Shown here piece after piece: positions 43,952 through 52,570 of a stretch of DNA of 64,000 bases. The DNA is taken from positions 18,082-82,081 of the forward strand of contig JANOMP010000343.1 of the NCBI GenBank assembly GCA_031420365.1, given 5' to 3'. Numbering within the stretch: position 1 is the first letter of the stretch; each line of letters starts with the position of its first letter. The notes beneath the pieces are model-generated. The model was not told where the DNA came from. It did not search any database and was given only the letters and a program-made list of their open reading frames with translations. Made by a program: the position numbers and the translations under genes. Source of the DNA: Leadbetterella sp031420365. Its GTDB lineage: Bacteria; Bacteroidota; Bacteroidia; Cytophagales; Spirosomataceae.

Positions 43952-44371
43952 ATGTCAAATAACCGGACTTATACCATGGTAAAACCACATGCAGTGGCGG
44001 ATAATCATGTAGGTGGAATAACAAAAATGATAGAAGAAGGAGGATTTAGGATAGTAGCAATTAAAAAACTGCATTTAACAGCAGCCCAAGCTGGCAAGTT
44101 TTACGGTGTTCATGCAGAGCGCTCATTTTATAGTGAATTATGCGAAATGATGTCGGCTGGTCCAATTGTAGCTATGATTTTAGAAAAAGAAAATGCAGTT
44201 GCTGACTTTAGACGCTTGATTGGAGCTACCGATCCTGCTGAAGCCACTGAAAACACGATTAGAAAAGCTTATGCAAAATCAAAAGCAGAAAACGCAGTAC
44301 ATGGATCAGATTCTGATGAAAACGCAGCAATTGAAAGCTCTTTCTTTTTTAGTGGTTTAGAAAGTTTTTAA
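43952..44371 (+). CDS. ndk: Nucleoside diphosphate kinase
   Basis: A 139-residue enzyme that equilibrates nucleoside di- and triphosphates through a phospho-His. The N terminus is TYTMVKPHAV, the Arg/Thr nucleotide-binding residues are in RRLIGATDPAEATENTIRK, and the active-site His lies in NAVHGSDSDENAAIES (about residue 115). It is full length for the family. An inverted repeat and a terminator follow before the trehalase-like gene. Confidence 0.96.
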   Translation: MSNNRTYTMVKPHAVADNHVGGITKMIEEGGFRIVAIKKLHLTAAQAGKFYGVHAERSFYSELCEMMSAGPIVAMILEKENAVADFRRLIGATDPAEATENTIRKAYAKSKAENAVHGSDSDENAAIESSFFFSGLESF

Positions 44372-44391
44372 ACACTTGATTCAAAATTTTG

Positions 44392-44413
44392 GTTACAATA
44401 TACTAATTGTAAC
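44392..44413. promoter_or_regulatory. Perfect inverted repeat GTTACAAT-N6-ATTGTAAC
   Basis: Two 8-base arms with a 6-base spacer, 20 bp after the ndk stop and just ahead of the terminator-like hairpin. The form suits an operator for a dimeric regulator of the downstream gene or part of a compound terminator. Confidence 0.4.
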
Positions 44414-44446
44414 AAGTATCATCCCATAAAGTTGATGCTTGTTTTA
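44412..44446 (+). terminator. Terminator-like hairpin after ndk
   Basis: ACAAGTATCA (44412-44421) pairs with TGATGCTTGT (44433-44442) with one wobble and an 11-base loop, followed by TTTT. It separates ndk from the trehalase-like gene. Confidence 0.55.
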
Positions 44447-44457
44447 AATTCTTAATA

Positions 44458-46026
44458 ATGAAATTTTTCGTTTTTGCATTTTTAAGTTTGTGTATTTTAG
44501 CATGTAGGGATGCTGTCACAAAAAAAGAATATATTTCTCCCGATATTCTATTTGGTGAACTTTTTGTTGAAGTTCAAACTCAACAGATTTTTGAAGATTC
44601 TAAAACATTTGCTGACGCAATTCCAAAATTTAAAGCGAAAGAAATTCTTCTAAAATACACTCAAGAAAAAAATAAACCTGCTTTTGATTTAGCAAACTTC
44701 GTAAGTCAAAATTTTACATTTACTAATCCCCCCATTAAAATAGAAAATAAAAAAGGTTTAGAAGAATACCTTTTAGAAGATTGGAAAAATAGAATTAGAA
44801 AACCATTTGACGATGGAGGGTCCCTTATACCTACAAGAAATATTTATTTATCTGTTAGTAAATATTCAAACGAGTTAAATTATGGCAGTAATTATTATTC
44901 AATTTTAGGCCTTTTAGCAGCGAAACAAAATATTTTGGCTAAAAATATAGCAGTAAATGCAGTACAATTAGTACAAGATTTTGGCTATATGCCAGCTGGA
45001 AACCGTACTTATTTGTTCGGAAGATCCAACCCGCCTTTTTTATCTTTTATTTTAGAAGAAATTTCAAAAACAAATCCTGAAATATTAAAATTTGCTTTAC
45101 CTCAACTTACCCAAGAATATCAATTCTGGATGTCTGCACAAGACAAAGATGAAAGCCTAAAACAAAAAGAAGCTCAAAATAAGAAAGAGTTAGCATATAA
45201 AAGAGTAGTCTTTTTAGAAAAAAATAATCTTTTAAATAGATATTACGACCCCTTAAATACGCCAAGAGTCGAAGTTTACCGAGAGGATTTGGAATTAAAA
45301 AAAATAAATGGAAATTGTAATCGATTTCTATTTAAAAACTTAAGAGCTGCTAGCGAAAGTGATTGGGAGCACTCTAGTAGATGGATTTCAAATTTGCAGA
45401 AAACAGAACAAGTCCATACCCTTCAGATAGCCCCAGTTGATTTAAATGCACTTTTATATCATCTTGAAAAAACTTTGGCTAAGGCATACAAGGCCAATGA
45501 ACAACCTGATTATGCTAGGAGTTTTGAAAACTTAGCAAAAAAAAGAAAAATTATTTTTGATACTTACTTTTGGGATGATACCAAAGGATTTTACTTTGAT
45601 TATGATTTTCTAAACAAAAAAAGAAGCAATGTGTATGCTCTTTCTGGGGTTTTTCCATTATTTGTTGGTTTGGCTAGTGAAAACCAAGCTACAAAAATTG
45701 CAGAATTGCTGGAAAAATCATTTTTAATGCCAGGTGGCCTTTCCACAACTTTGAATGTTACAGGTTTAATAAATGACGCACCCTTTGGCAGGGCAGATCT
45801 ACAATGGATAGCAATTAGTAGCTTGAGAAAATATAAAAAGAACGCTTTAGCTAATCAAATTAAGGCTAGATGGATAAAAACAAATACGGAATGTTATTCC
45901 AAATCTGGTGAACTTTTAGAATTCTACAATGTTATAAATCCTGAAAAAAATACTGTAAAGAAAAGCATCAAACCAACAAAAATAGATAAGACTAGTGGAA
46001 TACTTTATAAACTATTAAAAGAATAA
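44458..46026 (+). CDS. Trehalase-like (GH37) lipoprotein with degenerate catalytic motifs
   Basis: A 522-residue lipoprotein (signal ending CILAC) whose overall order of segments matches trehalase: LEEYLLEDWKNRIRKP, YYSILGLLAAKQ, GYMPAGNRTYLFGRSNPPF, then ESDWEHSSRWI, YDFLNKKRSNVYALSGVFPLF and ADLQWIAISSLRKY. The expected signatures are damaged. PGGRFxExYxWD is replaced by a stretch with neither Gly pair nor Trp-Asp, the catalytic Asp of GWDxSSR is Glu, QWDxPxGWAP is lost, and the C-terminal GGGGEY segment is absent. It is therefore probably an inactive or altered-specificity paralogue at the cell surface; the frame itself is intact. Confidence 0.8.
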   Translation: MKFFVFAFLSLCILACRDAVTKKEYISPDILFGELFVEVQTQQIFEDSKTFADAIPKFKAKEILLKYTQEKNKPAFDLANFVSQNFTFTNPPIKIENKKGLEEYLLEDWKNRIRKPFDDGGSLIPTRNIYLSVSKYSNELNYGSNYYSILGLLAAKQNILAKNIAVNAVQLVQDFGYMPAGNRTYLFGRSNPPFLSFILEEISKTNPEILKFALPQLTQEYQFWMSAQDKDESLKQKEAQNKKELAYKRVVFLEKNNLLNRYYDPLNTPRVEVYREDLELKKINGNCNRFLFKNLRAASESDWEHSSRWISNLQKTEQVHTLQIAPVDLNALLYHLEKTLAKAYKANEQPDYARSFENLAKKRKIIFDTYFWDDTKGFYFDYDFLNKKRSNVYALSGVFPLFVGLASENQATKIAELLEKSFLMPGGLSTTLNVTGLINDAPFGRADLQWIAISSLRKYKKNALANQIKARWIKTNTECYSKSGELLEFYNVINPEKNTVKKSIKPTKIDKTSGILYKLLKE

Positions 46027-46030
46027 ATAC

Positions 46031-46672
46031 TTATCTCAAATCTACCACTTCTACTCCAGGATATTTAGATTTATCAAATGTAAAAAGAGCGTCAGTTGCA
46101 GGTACATTAGGTGTAAATTTGTCAATTCTAAAAACGGTTCTTTTGCCAGACTTATCCCAAACTTTCCATGTTTTTATACTTTTATCCGATTTGTTAACAG
46201 TAATCTGAATTTTAGAGACATTCGATTTGCCGCCTAATGGAGAAAGCTCTACTACTTCATAGAATTTCCCAGCCTCTGTTTTTTCTTCTTTAAAAATGTA
46301 TTTATACCCTTTTTTATAAATAGAATAAATCTTTGTTGGCGAAAAATCAGAATCATCTTTTGGGTCAAATTCTGATATATTCACTTCATTGGTTTCTTTA
46401 ACAAAAGTAAATAAGTCTTTGCCGTTATTAAAAATTTCTTGCCCCGCAGTTTTTAATCTAAACTTATTTCCCTTAACTGTTACATTTCCCGTAAAAACAT
46501 TCGTGAGTTTAGTACCTGTTCCTTCTACGCCATAGGTAAAGTTTGCATTAAAAGTAGTTAAAGATTTATATTTTGCAGACATAGCGTCTAATATGGTTTC
46601 CGCTTTTTTATCTTGAGCAGCTATCTCAAAACTAAACGTTGCCAGGAACAAAAAAAGAATTCTATTTTTCAT
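46031..46672 (-). CDS. lolA: Outer-membrane lipoprotein carrier protein LolA-like
   Basis: A 213-residue periplasmic protein with a signal peptide (cleavage near EIAAQ). It has the LolA half-barrel pattern: AMSAKYKSLTTFNANFTYGVEG at the start of the domain, TGNVTVKGNKFRL, EIFNNGKDLFTFVKETNEVNI and VFRIDKFTPNVPATDALFTFD near the end, each a beta-strand segment. It carries lipoproteins from the inner to the outer membrane, of which several are encoded in this window. It lies 80 bp downstream of ftsK on the same strand, a pairing common in Bacteroidetes. Confidence 0.9.
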   Translation of the reverse strand: MKNRILFLFLATFSFEIAAQDKKAETILDAMSAKYKSLTTFNANFTYGVEGTGTKLTNVFTGNVTVKGNKFRLKTAGQEIFNNGKDLFTFVKETNEVNISEFDPKDDSDFSPTKIYSIYKKGYKYIFKEEKTEAGKFYEVVELSPLGGKSNVSKIQITVNKSDKSIKTWKVWDKSGKRTVFRIDKFTPNVPATDALFTFDKSKYPGVEVVDLR

Positions 46673-46752
46673 GTGTATTGGTTGAAAATGGTTTGACTAA
46701 AGTTAAGGCTAAGGGTTTAAATCAAAATTAACAAATTGTATTGAAATCTGTT

Positions 46753-49200
46753 TCAATTTCTTTGTAAATTTCTTAAAATTTCTTCTAAATGTTCTAAATC
46801 CTTAATTACAACCTCCCTGGCTTTGCTCCCTTCAAATGGCCCAACTATTCCGGCTCCTTCTAATTGGTCAATGATTCTACCTGCCCGGTTATAACCTAGT
46901 TTCATTTTACGTTGAATCAATGAGGTACTTCCCTGTTGATGAATCACTAATAAACGAGCAGCGTCGTCAAACATCGGATCTAATTCTTTAGCATCAAAGT
47001 CAAGGCTATTGGGCTCTTCGTCACCATAAAACTCAGGGAGCAAATAGGCGGATTCATAGGCTCGTTGTTCCCCTATATATTCACAAATATTTTCAACTTC
47101 AGGCGTATCAACAAACGGACATTGTAACCGAATCATTTCAGAACCTGTTGATAACAACATATCTCCATTTCCTACCAATTGTTCGGCTCCACCTGTGTCC
47201 ATAATGGTTCGTGAATCGACTTTGGCAGTAACTTTAAATGATAGCCTGGCAGGAAAATTTGCTTTAATTAATCCAGTAATTACATTTACCGAAGGCCGTT
47301 GTGTTGCTACAATCAAGTGTATACCTATTGCTCTGGCTAGCTGTGCCAGTCTAGCAATAGGCTGCTCTACCTCTTTTCCTGCAGTCATCATTAAGTCTGC
47401 TAATTCGTCAATAACCAATACTATATATGGTAAATACTTGTGCCCTTTTTCAGGATTTAGTCTTCTTTTTGTAAACTTCGAATTGTACTCTTTGATATTT
47501 CTAACACCTCCATCTTTTAGTAAATTGTATCGATTATCCATTTCAATACAAAGTGAGTTTAGCGTATTGATAACTTTCTTAGTGTCAGTAATGATAGCTT
47601 CTTCCGAGTTGGGCAACATGGCTAAAAAATGACGTTCTATCTTATTAAAAAGTGTTAATTCCACTTTTTTTGGATCAACCAAAACAAACTTCACCTCAGA
47701 GGGGTGTTTTTTATATAAAAGTGAAGTCAATATTACGTTTAGCCCAACAGACTTACCTTGACCCGTGGCTCCGGCCATAAGTAAATGAGGCATTTTAGCT
47801 AAATCCGCGATATAAATTTCATTGGAAATGGTTTTTCCTAAAATAATGGGCAATTCATACCCTGATTTCTGAAACTTATCTGATGCTAGAACCGATTTAA
47901 TAGAGACCATCTCTCTATTTTTATTCGGTACTTCAATACCAATTGTACCCTTTCCAGGCATAGGAGCAATAATGCGAATACCTAGTGCGGCCAAATTTAG
48001 AGCGATATCATCTTCTAAGTTTTTTATTTTTGAAATCCTTACTCCGGCATCAGGAACAATCTCATATAAAGTTACTGTAGGCCCAATAGTAGCTTTTATC
48101 GACGAAATACCAATAGCAAAATTATTAATAGTTTCAACAATCTTATTTTTGTTGGCTTCTAACTCTTCTTCACTTACTTTTGGGCCTACATTATTATATT
48201 CTTGAAGTAAAGAAAGTGGCGGATACAAATAGCCCGATAAGTCAAGTTTTGGGTCATATTCGCCAAATTGTCTCAATAAATCGTCGCTCTCTTCTTCTAC
48301 CAAATATTTCTGAAAATCAGTAGGTTGTTCCTCTACCTTTTCCAAAACTATTTCTTCAGGTTTTTCTATTGTAAAAGCAATACCTCCTTTGAATGGCTCT
48401 TTAGGCAAAGCAGAAGGTTCGAAATTTTTTTCTTTGGTTTCTTCTCTAAATTCCTTTTCTAAAATAACCCTCGGCTCAAAAAAGTCTTCCTCTTCTGCTT
48501 CCTCTTCTTCAACAAATTTTCGATTGAAAATACTTTTCGATTTCGTTTTTCTTGAAAAATATTTTGACAAAAGAAAGTCATCTATTTTAGTGAGTCTATG
48601 AAAAAACACCATCCAAATAAACAAAACGAGTAAAATAATAAATATGGACCCAAACCCTAAAAGTTTGAAAAGGAATTCGTTGGAACTATAGCCAATATTT
48701 CCAGATAAAAGATAGCTCTTAAATTCAAAAACATAAACAAAATATCCTAAGAAAATTGAAATAAAAAACAGGTAGAAAACGCTCCCAATTGTGAAGCGAT
48801 TGAGATTGATTTTAAATAAATCTTCTTTGAAAACCAATCTAAAGCCCGAAAAAAACAAGATTGGAATTACTAAATAAGCGGCAATACCAAACCAAATAAA
48901 AATGAACCAATGAGATATATTTGCACCCAAAAGACCAAGATAGTTTGTTGCTTTTTTTTGCCCTTTCTCTAAAACAGATGAAATACTTTCTTGCACCACA
49001 TCCTGATCTGCATTACCTGTAAATAAATAAGAAAAAAAAGAAATCAACAAAAAAACAGAGAGTAAAATTAATATTACTCCAAATATCAAGGAAAGTTGAT
49101 AATCTTTAGGCAACAACCCATCACCTGAAAAAGACGGCGAGTCAACTATTTTTTCAGAAGACTTTGTTGTCTTCTTTTTAGTTCTAAATGAGTTAGACAT
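46753..49200 (-). CDS. ftsK: DNA translocase FtsK/SpoIIIE family
   Basis: An 815-residue translocase. The N-terminal part (about 30-200) has four membrane helices, a short acidic linker follows, then the motor domain (from about 360) with Walker A GATGQGKSVGLN, Walker B YIVLVIDELADLMM and RIGIHLIVATQRPS-type sensor regions. The C-terminal gamma winged helix is LLVIHQQGSTSLIQRKMKLGY then RAGRIIDQLEGAGIVGP, which recognises chromosome-orienting sites. It clears DNA from the septum and aids chromosome dimer resolution. ATG at 49200 is chosen; the longer frame begins with a TTG at 49236. Confidence 0.96.
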   Translation of the reverse strand: MSNSFRTKKKTTKSSEKIVDSPSFSGDGLLPKDYQLSLIFGVILILLSVFLLISFFSYLFTGNADQDVVQESISSVLEKGQKKATNYLGLLGANISHWFIFIWFGIAAYLVIPILFFSGFRLVFKEDLFKINLNRFTIGSVFYLFFISIFLGYFVYVFEFKSYLLSGNIGYSSNEFLFKLLGFGSIFIILLVLFIWMVFFHRLTKIDDFLLSKYFSRKTKSKSIFNRKFVEEEEAEEEDFFEPRVILEKEFREETKEKNFEPSALPKEPFKGGIAFTIEKPEEIVLEKVEEQPTDFQKYLVEEESDDLLRQFGEYDPKLDLSGYLYPPLSLLQEYNNVGPKVSEEELEANKNKIVETINNFAIGISSIKATIGPTVTLYEIVPDAGVRISKIKNLEDDIALNLAALGIRIIAPMPGKGTIGIEVPNKNREMVSIKSVLASDKFQKSGYELPIILGKTISNEIYIADLAKMPHLLMAGATGQGKSVGLNVILTSLLYKKHPSEVKFVLVDPKKVELTLFNKIERHFLAMLPNSEEAIITDTKKVINTLNSLCIEMDNRYNLLKDGGVRNIKEYNSKFTKRRLNPEKGHKYLPYIVLVIDELADLMMTAGKEVEQPIARLAQLARAIGIHLIVATQRPSVNVITGLIKANFPARLSFKVTAKVDSRTIMDTGGAEQLVGNGDMLLSTGSEMIRLQCPFVDTPEVENICEYIGEQRAYESAYLLPEFYGDEEPNSLDFDAKELDPMFDDAARLLVIHQQGSTSLIQRKMKLGYNRAGRIIDQLEGAGIVGPFEGSKAREVVIKDLEHLEEILRNLQRN

Positions 49201-49441
49201 TAAGGTATTTTTATGAGAAAGCAAAATGTAAGACAAATTTAAAAAAATTAGCTGAACATTTACTTAAATACTTATATTTTTGGAAGTTCCTTTTATTCAA
49301 AGATACAATTTATTTATTTAAAGTACTTATAATGAACCCAATTATAAAAATAATCGCCTGACTTAAGTTAAAAACTGTTAATAATTTTGTCCTGAGAATA
49401 TTGTAAAAACAATTATATTATTAATTTAATTTCTTTAGTAC

Positions 49442-49746
49442 ATGACAAAAAATATACAAATTGATCCTGTAATTGGTGCAACTTATACTGTAAATGATGA
49501 CAAAAATTGTTTAAGAGATTCATTCACTATTACAGTTAATCCAAGTTGTCAAAACTCACAACAAATTTTAAATGAAATTGGAGGAAATTCAATTTTAAAG
49601 CTAATCAATTAATTACGGCAAGTAATATCCTTCAAAGTGGAACAAAAATAAACTATAATGCTGGTAAAGAAATTATTCTTATTCCAGATTTCAAAACAAA
49701 TACTGGTGCCGTTTTTAAAGCTCAAATTCAAGGTTGTGGAAATTGA
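49442..49746 (+). pseudogene. Decayed C-terminal fragment of a cell-surface protein
   Basis: An ATG at 49442 opens a 56-residue frame (MTKNIQIDPVIGATYTVND onward, with two Cys) that stops at 49612. A frameshift near 49590 then leads to a second stretch, to 49746, reading KANQLITASNILQSGTKINY, then KEIILIPDFKTNTGAVFKAQ and a final QGCGN. The second part matches the C-terminal repeat-like tail of many Bacteroidetes surface and adhesion proteins (NxI.xGxxVxYxAGxxIxLxPGFxAxxGAxFxAxI). It is probably the relic of a larger secreted protein. The rest of the 650-bp gap 49237-49887 holds no other gene that I can see. Confidence 0.6.
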
Positions 49747-49887
49747 ATAATTTAAAATTTTAAGCTACTTATTATGGTTTATGCCAAAATTTTCTTTTTC
49801 TGCTACGAATCCATTTGTTTAATTGGAAGTAAGTCTCTAATAAGAAAAATGGAAATACAGAAAATGGAAATTGAATTATAAAATGAC

Positions 49888-50517
49888 TCAATTCACAATT
49901 CCATGCGATTTGCCAGAAATGTATTTGGGCTCTTTTATGAGTTTTTTTAACATTTTTATGGACTGGAATGGCCCTTCATCAATAAACATATTAATCACAG
50001 CATTCGACAAGTCACCACCCGGGTCAGAATGTAAAATATAAATTCCACTCACACCATTTTGAGTAGGTTTAAAACTCCATTTGGCATAAAAATCCTTTAT
50101 TCTGATGAAGTCTTTGTCTTCGGGCAATGACTTCCAATTGCAAACATCTTCTGATATAACTTCTTTAGTAATCGCATTTTGAGAAACCTTAATGGTAGCT
50201 ACCAAATCTCTATCCGCCGAAGGCCAGGGCATATTTATACGATTGTAATAATCTACATGATTAAAAGTATGTACTTTTAGCACTTTTGCAAATTCTACTT
50301 TGTAAATCCATCTTTTAAATGCCGAAACATCTAATAAGGCCTCGATGATTGTGCTTAAATTACAATCAAAGGTAGTTTCTATTTTCACATCTTTCAACGT
50401 ACCCGTCTTTCTATGATAAATAGATATACCTTCTGTTTTTTTTATAAATTTCCATTCACCGATTTGCCCAAAAACCGAATGTAAACCAAAACACAATAGT
50501 ATTATTAATCTTACCAT
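49888..50517 (-). CDS. Secreted START-domain lipid-binding protein
   Basis: A 209-residue protein with a signal peptide (residues 1-17, ending HSVFGQ). The rest is a START domain: GEWKFIKKTEGISIYHRK at the first strand, FKRWIYKVEFAKVLK, YYNRINMPWPSADRDLV (the typical central loop) and the C-terminal helix FQSIKMLKKLIK. Bacterial START proteins bind lipids or other hydrophobic molecules; a periplasmic place is indicated. Ligand unknown. It stands alone, with about 140 bp to the DJ-1-like gene upstream. Confidence 0.87.
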   Translation of the reverse strand: MVRLIILLCFGLHSVFGQIGEWKFIKKTEGISIYHRKTGTLKDVKIETTFDCNLSTIIEALLDVSAFKRWIYKVEFAKVLKVHTFNHVDYYNRINMPWPSADRDLVATIKVSQNAITKEVISEDVCNWKSLPEDKDFIRIKDFYAKWSFKPTQNGVSGIYILHSDPGGDLSNAVINMFIDEGPFQSIKMLKKLIKEPKYISGKSHGIVN

Positions 50518-50660
50518 TTTTTCAGAATCTTATAAATCTTCTAAGATTTTCATAATAATTTAAATTTTATATTCTATCGTGGATTCTATTTTCAAAGGCT
50601 CTAGTTAATTATCAAAATTATTAAAACATGCTTAGGAACTGTTAATATAGTGCTCTCATT

Positions 50661-51230
50661 TTAATTTTTTGTCTGATTTAAGCATTCAAAAACCATTCTA
50701 TAAAATTCAGGATGAGATTGCCAAGTTTGACCAGAAACATACTTACCATCTCTTACAGCTTCATTTTTGCCTATAAAATTGCCTCCACACGCTTCTACCT
50801 CAAATCGTACATTTTCGTAACAAGTAACAGTTTTATTTTTAATCAAACCTGCAGCAGTCAGAATCTGAATTCCGTGACAAATTGAGAAAATAAATTTATC
50901 TGCTTTGTCAAATGCTCTTACAATTTCTATTACTTTGTCGTTGTGTCGCAAAAACTCAGGTGCTCTTCCACCCAAAATCAGAACAGCAGTATAATCTTCA
51001 ATTATAACATCGTCAAAAGCGATATTTGACTCAACGATATATCCTGGCTTTTCAACATATGTATCCCATCCTGGTTCAAAATCATGGATAACCAAATTGA
51101 GTCTTTTTACCCTTGGTGCAGCAATAACAGACTCATAACCAGCTTCTTCAAAGCGATGTTTCCCATACAAACATTCATAAGCCTCACCAGCATCACCAGT
51201 AATAATAAGAATTTTTTCTTTCTTTCCCAT
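50661..51230 (-). CDS. DJ-1/PfpI family protein
   Basis: A 189-residue class I glutamine-amidotransferase-like protein. The nucleophile elbow is FIFSICHGIQILTAAG, with Cys followed by His. The Glu of VILGGRAPEFLRHN and the segment TCYENVRFEVEACGGNF are typical of the PfpI/YhbO branch, which includes proteases, chaperones and deglycase-type proteins. It is cytoplasmic with no signal. The exact activity in this branch is disputed, so no reaction is assigned. Confidence 0.9.
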   Translation of the reverse strand: MGKKEKILIITGDAGEAYECLYGKHRFEEAGYESVIAAPRVKRLNLVIHDFEPGWDTYVEKPGYIVESNIAFDDVIIEDYTAVLILGGRAPEFLRHNDKVIEIVRAFDKADKFIFSICHGIQILTAAGLIKNKTVTCYENVRFEVEACGGNFIGKNEAVRDGKYVSGQTWQSHPEFYRMVFECLNQTKN

Positions 51231-51283
51231 TTTATAAAATTAGATTAAATATAAAACAAATATAAAACATTCTGTCATCAGAA

Positions 51284-51400
51284 CCGCAAGGAGAAGCAGA
51301 ACTACCAAAATTCTGGTTTTCCGAGCAGAGGCCCTTGCGGAGACTCTGTTGGAACTAAAAATGAATAGTAATTAATTGCATTTCGGTCAAAGACCGAAAT
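51284..51400. other. Structured, relatively GC-rich intergenic stretch
   Basis: It lies in the 282-bp gap between the DJ-1-like gene and the carbamoyltransferase gene. CCGCAAGG (51284-51291) is the reverse complement of CCTTGCGG (51333-51340), and TTTCGGTC (51381-51388) of GACCGAAA (51392-51399). GC content is visibly higher than in nearby gaps. It may be a palindromic mobile-element remnant or a terminator of the carbamoyltransferase transcript. Confidence 0.4.
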
Positions 51401-51512
51401 ATACACCTACAGCATCAATAGCCTTCTAATAGCCTAGACTATGCTTTGGCTATCATAATCAAAACTATCCGTGAAATCTTCGTTGCTAGCATCAGCGTCA
51501 TCAGCGTGCCAT

Positions 51513-52463
51513 TTAAACTATCTCATCCAAAATCTGCTTAATAACAGCCTGAACAGACCAAACTCGATTGCCCGCTTGTTGAATTACAGCAGAATAGTCA
51601 GCATCCAAAACTTCATCTGATATTTCAAGTCCGCGACGAACAGGCAAACAATGCATAAACTTGGCGTTGCTTGTAAGTGCCATTTTTTCAGCTGTTATTT
51701 TCCATGAAGAGTCTTGGCTAAGCACTTGTCCATAGTGCTGATAAGATGACCAGTTTTTAGCATAAATGAAATCAGCTCCAGCAAATGCTTCGTCCTGATT
51801 ATGAAACACTTTAGTATTTTTTCTTATCTCAGGTGCTAAATCATAGCCTTCTGGATTTGCAATTACAAAATTATATTCGGTTTTCAGAAGCCACTCGGCA
51901 AACGAATTACCAACCGCCTGAGGAAGTGCTTTAACGTGAGGTGCCCAAGTGAGCACTATTCTTGGCTTTTCTACCGTTTTTAGTTCTTCTATTGTAATTA
52001 AATCAGCCAAAGACTGACAGGGATGACGAGTGGCCGACTCTAAATTAATTATTGGTACCCCTGCATATTTTCTAAAACTTTCTAAAACTGTTTCTTTGTA
52101 ATCTTCATCGCGGTCTTTGAGCTCGGCAAAAGCTCTTATAGCAATAATATCACAATATTGCCCCAAAACTGCTGCTGCTTCTCTTATATGCTCGGCTTTC
52201 CCTTGATCCATAACCACACCATCTTCAAACTCCAACTGCCACGAATCTGAACCCACATTCATTACAATTACATTCATTCCGAGGTTTAAAGCGGCTTTTT
52301 GTGTGGAAATCCGAGTTCGTAAACTTGAATTAAAAAACAATAAGCCTATTGTTCTATTTAACCCCAAATGTTTGTTAACAAAAGGATTGGCTTTTTGAGC
52401 CATCCCTTCTTTAACTAATTCAGAAACGCTTGACACATCGGTTAAGTTTATAAAATGCTTCAT
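51513..52463 (-). CDS. argF': N-acyl-L-ornithine carbamoyltransferase (acetyl/succinyl type)
   Basis: A 316-residue transcarbamylase of arginine synthesis. The carbamoyl-phosphate loop is FFNSSLRTRIST in place of the STRTR of ordinary ornithine enzymes, which is the mark of the Bacteroidetes N-succinyl/N-acetylornithine type. Further markers are SATRHPCQSLADL and FMHCLPVRRGLEI near the end, where ordinary enzymes have HCLP as well. The carbamoylated Lys and substrate-choosing loop are near SDSWQLEFEDGVVMDQG. In B. fragilis the related enzyme uses N-succinylornithine; which acyl group applies here cannot be told by eye. No other arg genes are adjacent. Confidence 0.9.
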   Translation of the reverse strand: MKHFINLTDVSSVSELVKEGMAQKANPFVNKHLGLNRTIGLLFFNSSLRTRISTQKAALNLGMNVIVMNVGSDSWQLEFEDGVVMDQGKAEHIREAAAVLGQYCDIIAIRAFAELKDRDEDYKETVLESFRKYAGVPIINLESATRHPCQSLADLITIEELKTVEKPRIVLTWAPHVKALPQAVGNSFAEWLLKTEYNFVIANPEGYDLAPEIRKNTKVFHNQDEAFAGADFIYAKNWSSYQHYGQVLSQDSSWKITAEKMALTSNAKFMHCLPVRRGLEISDEVLDADYSAVIQQAGNRVWSVQAVIKQILDEIV

Positions 52464-52570
52464 CTTTAATTACATAGAATTTTAGACAAAGTTAGCTCAA
52501 TTGCATATATAATTGAGTTTGAGAACAAAAAAAATGAAATTTTGTTTAATTTGCCGACCATAAAACAAAA

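Noticed and set aside
47195..47632. Plus-strand frame inside ftsK
   Set aside because: It is antisense to the conserved FtsK motor domain, with no recognisable motif of its own.
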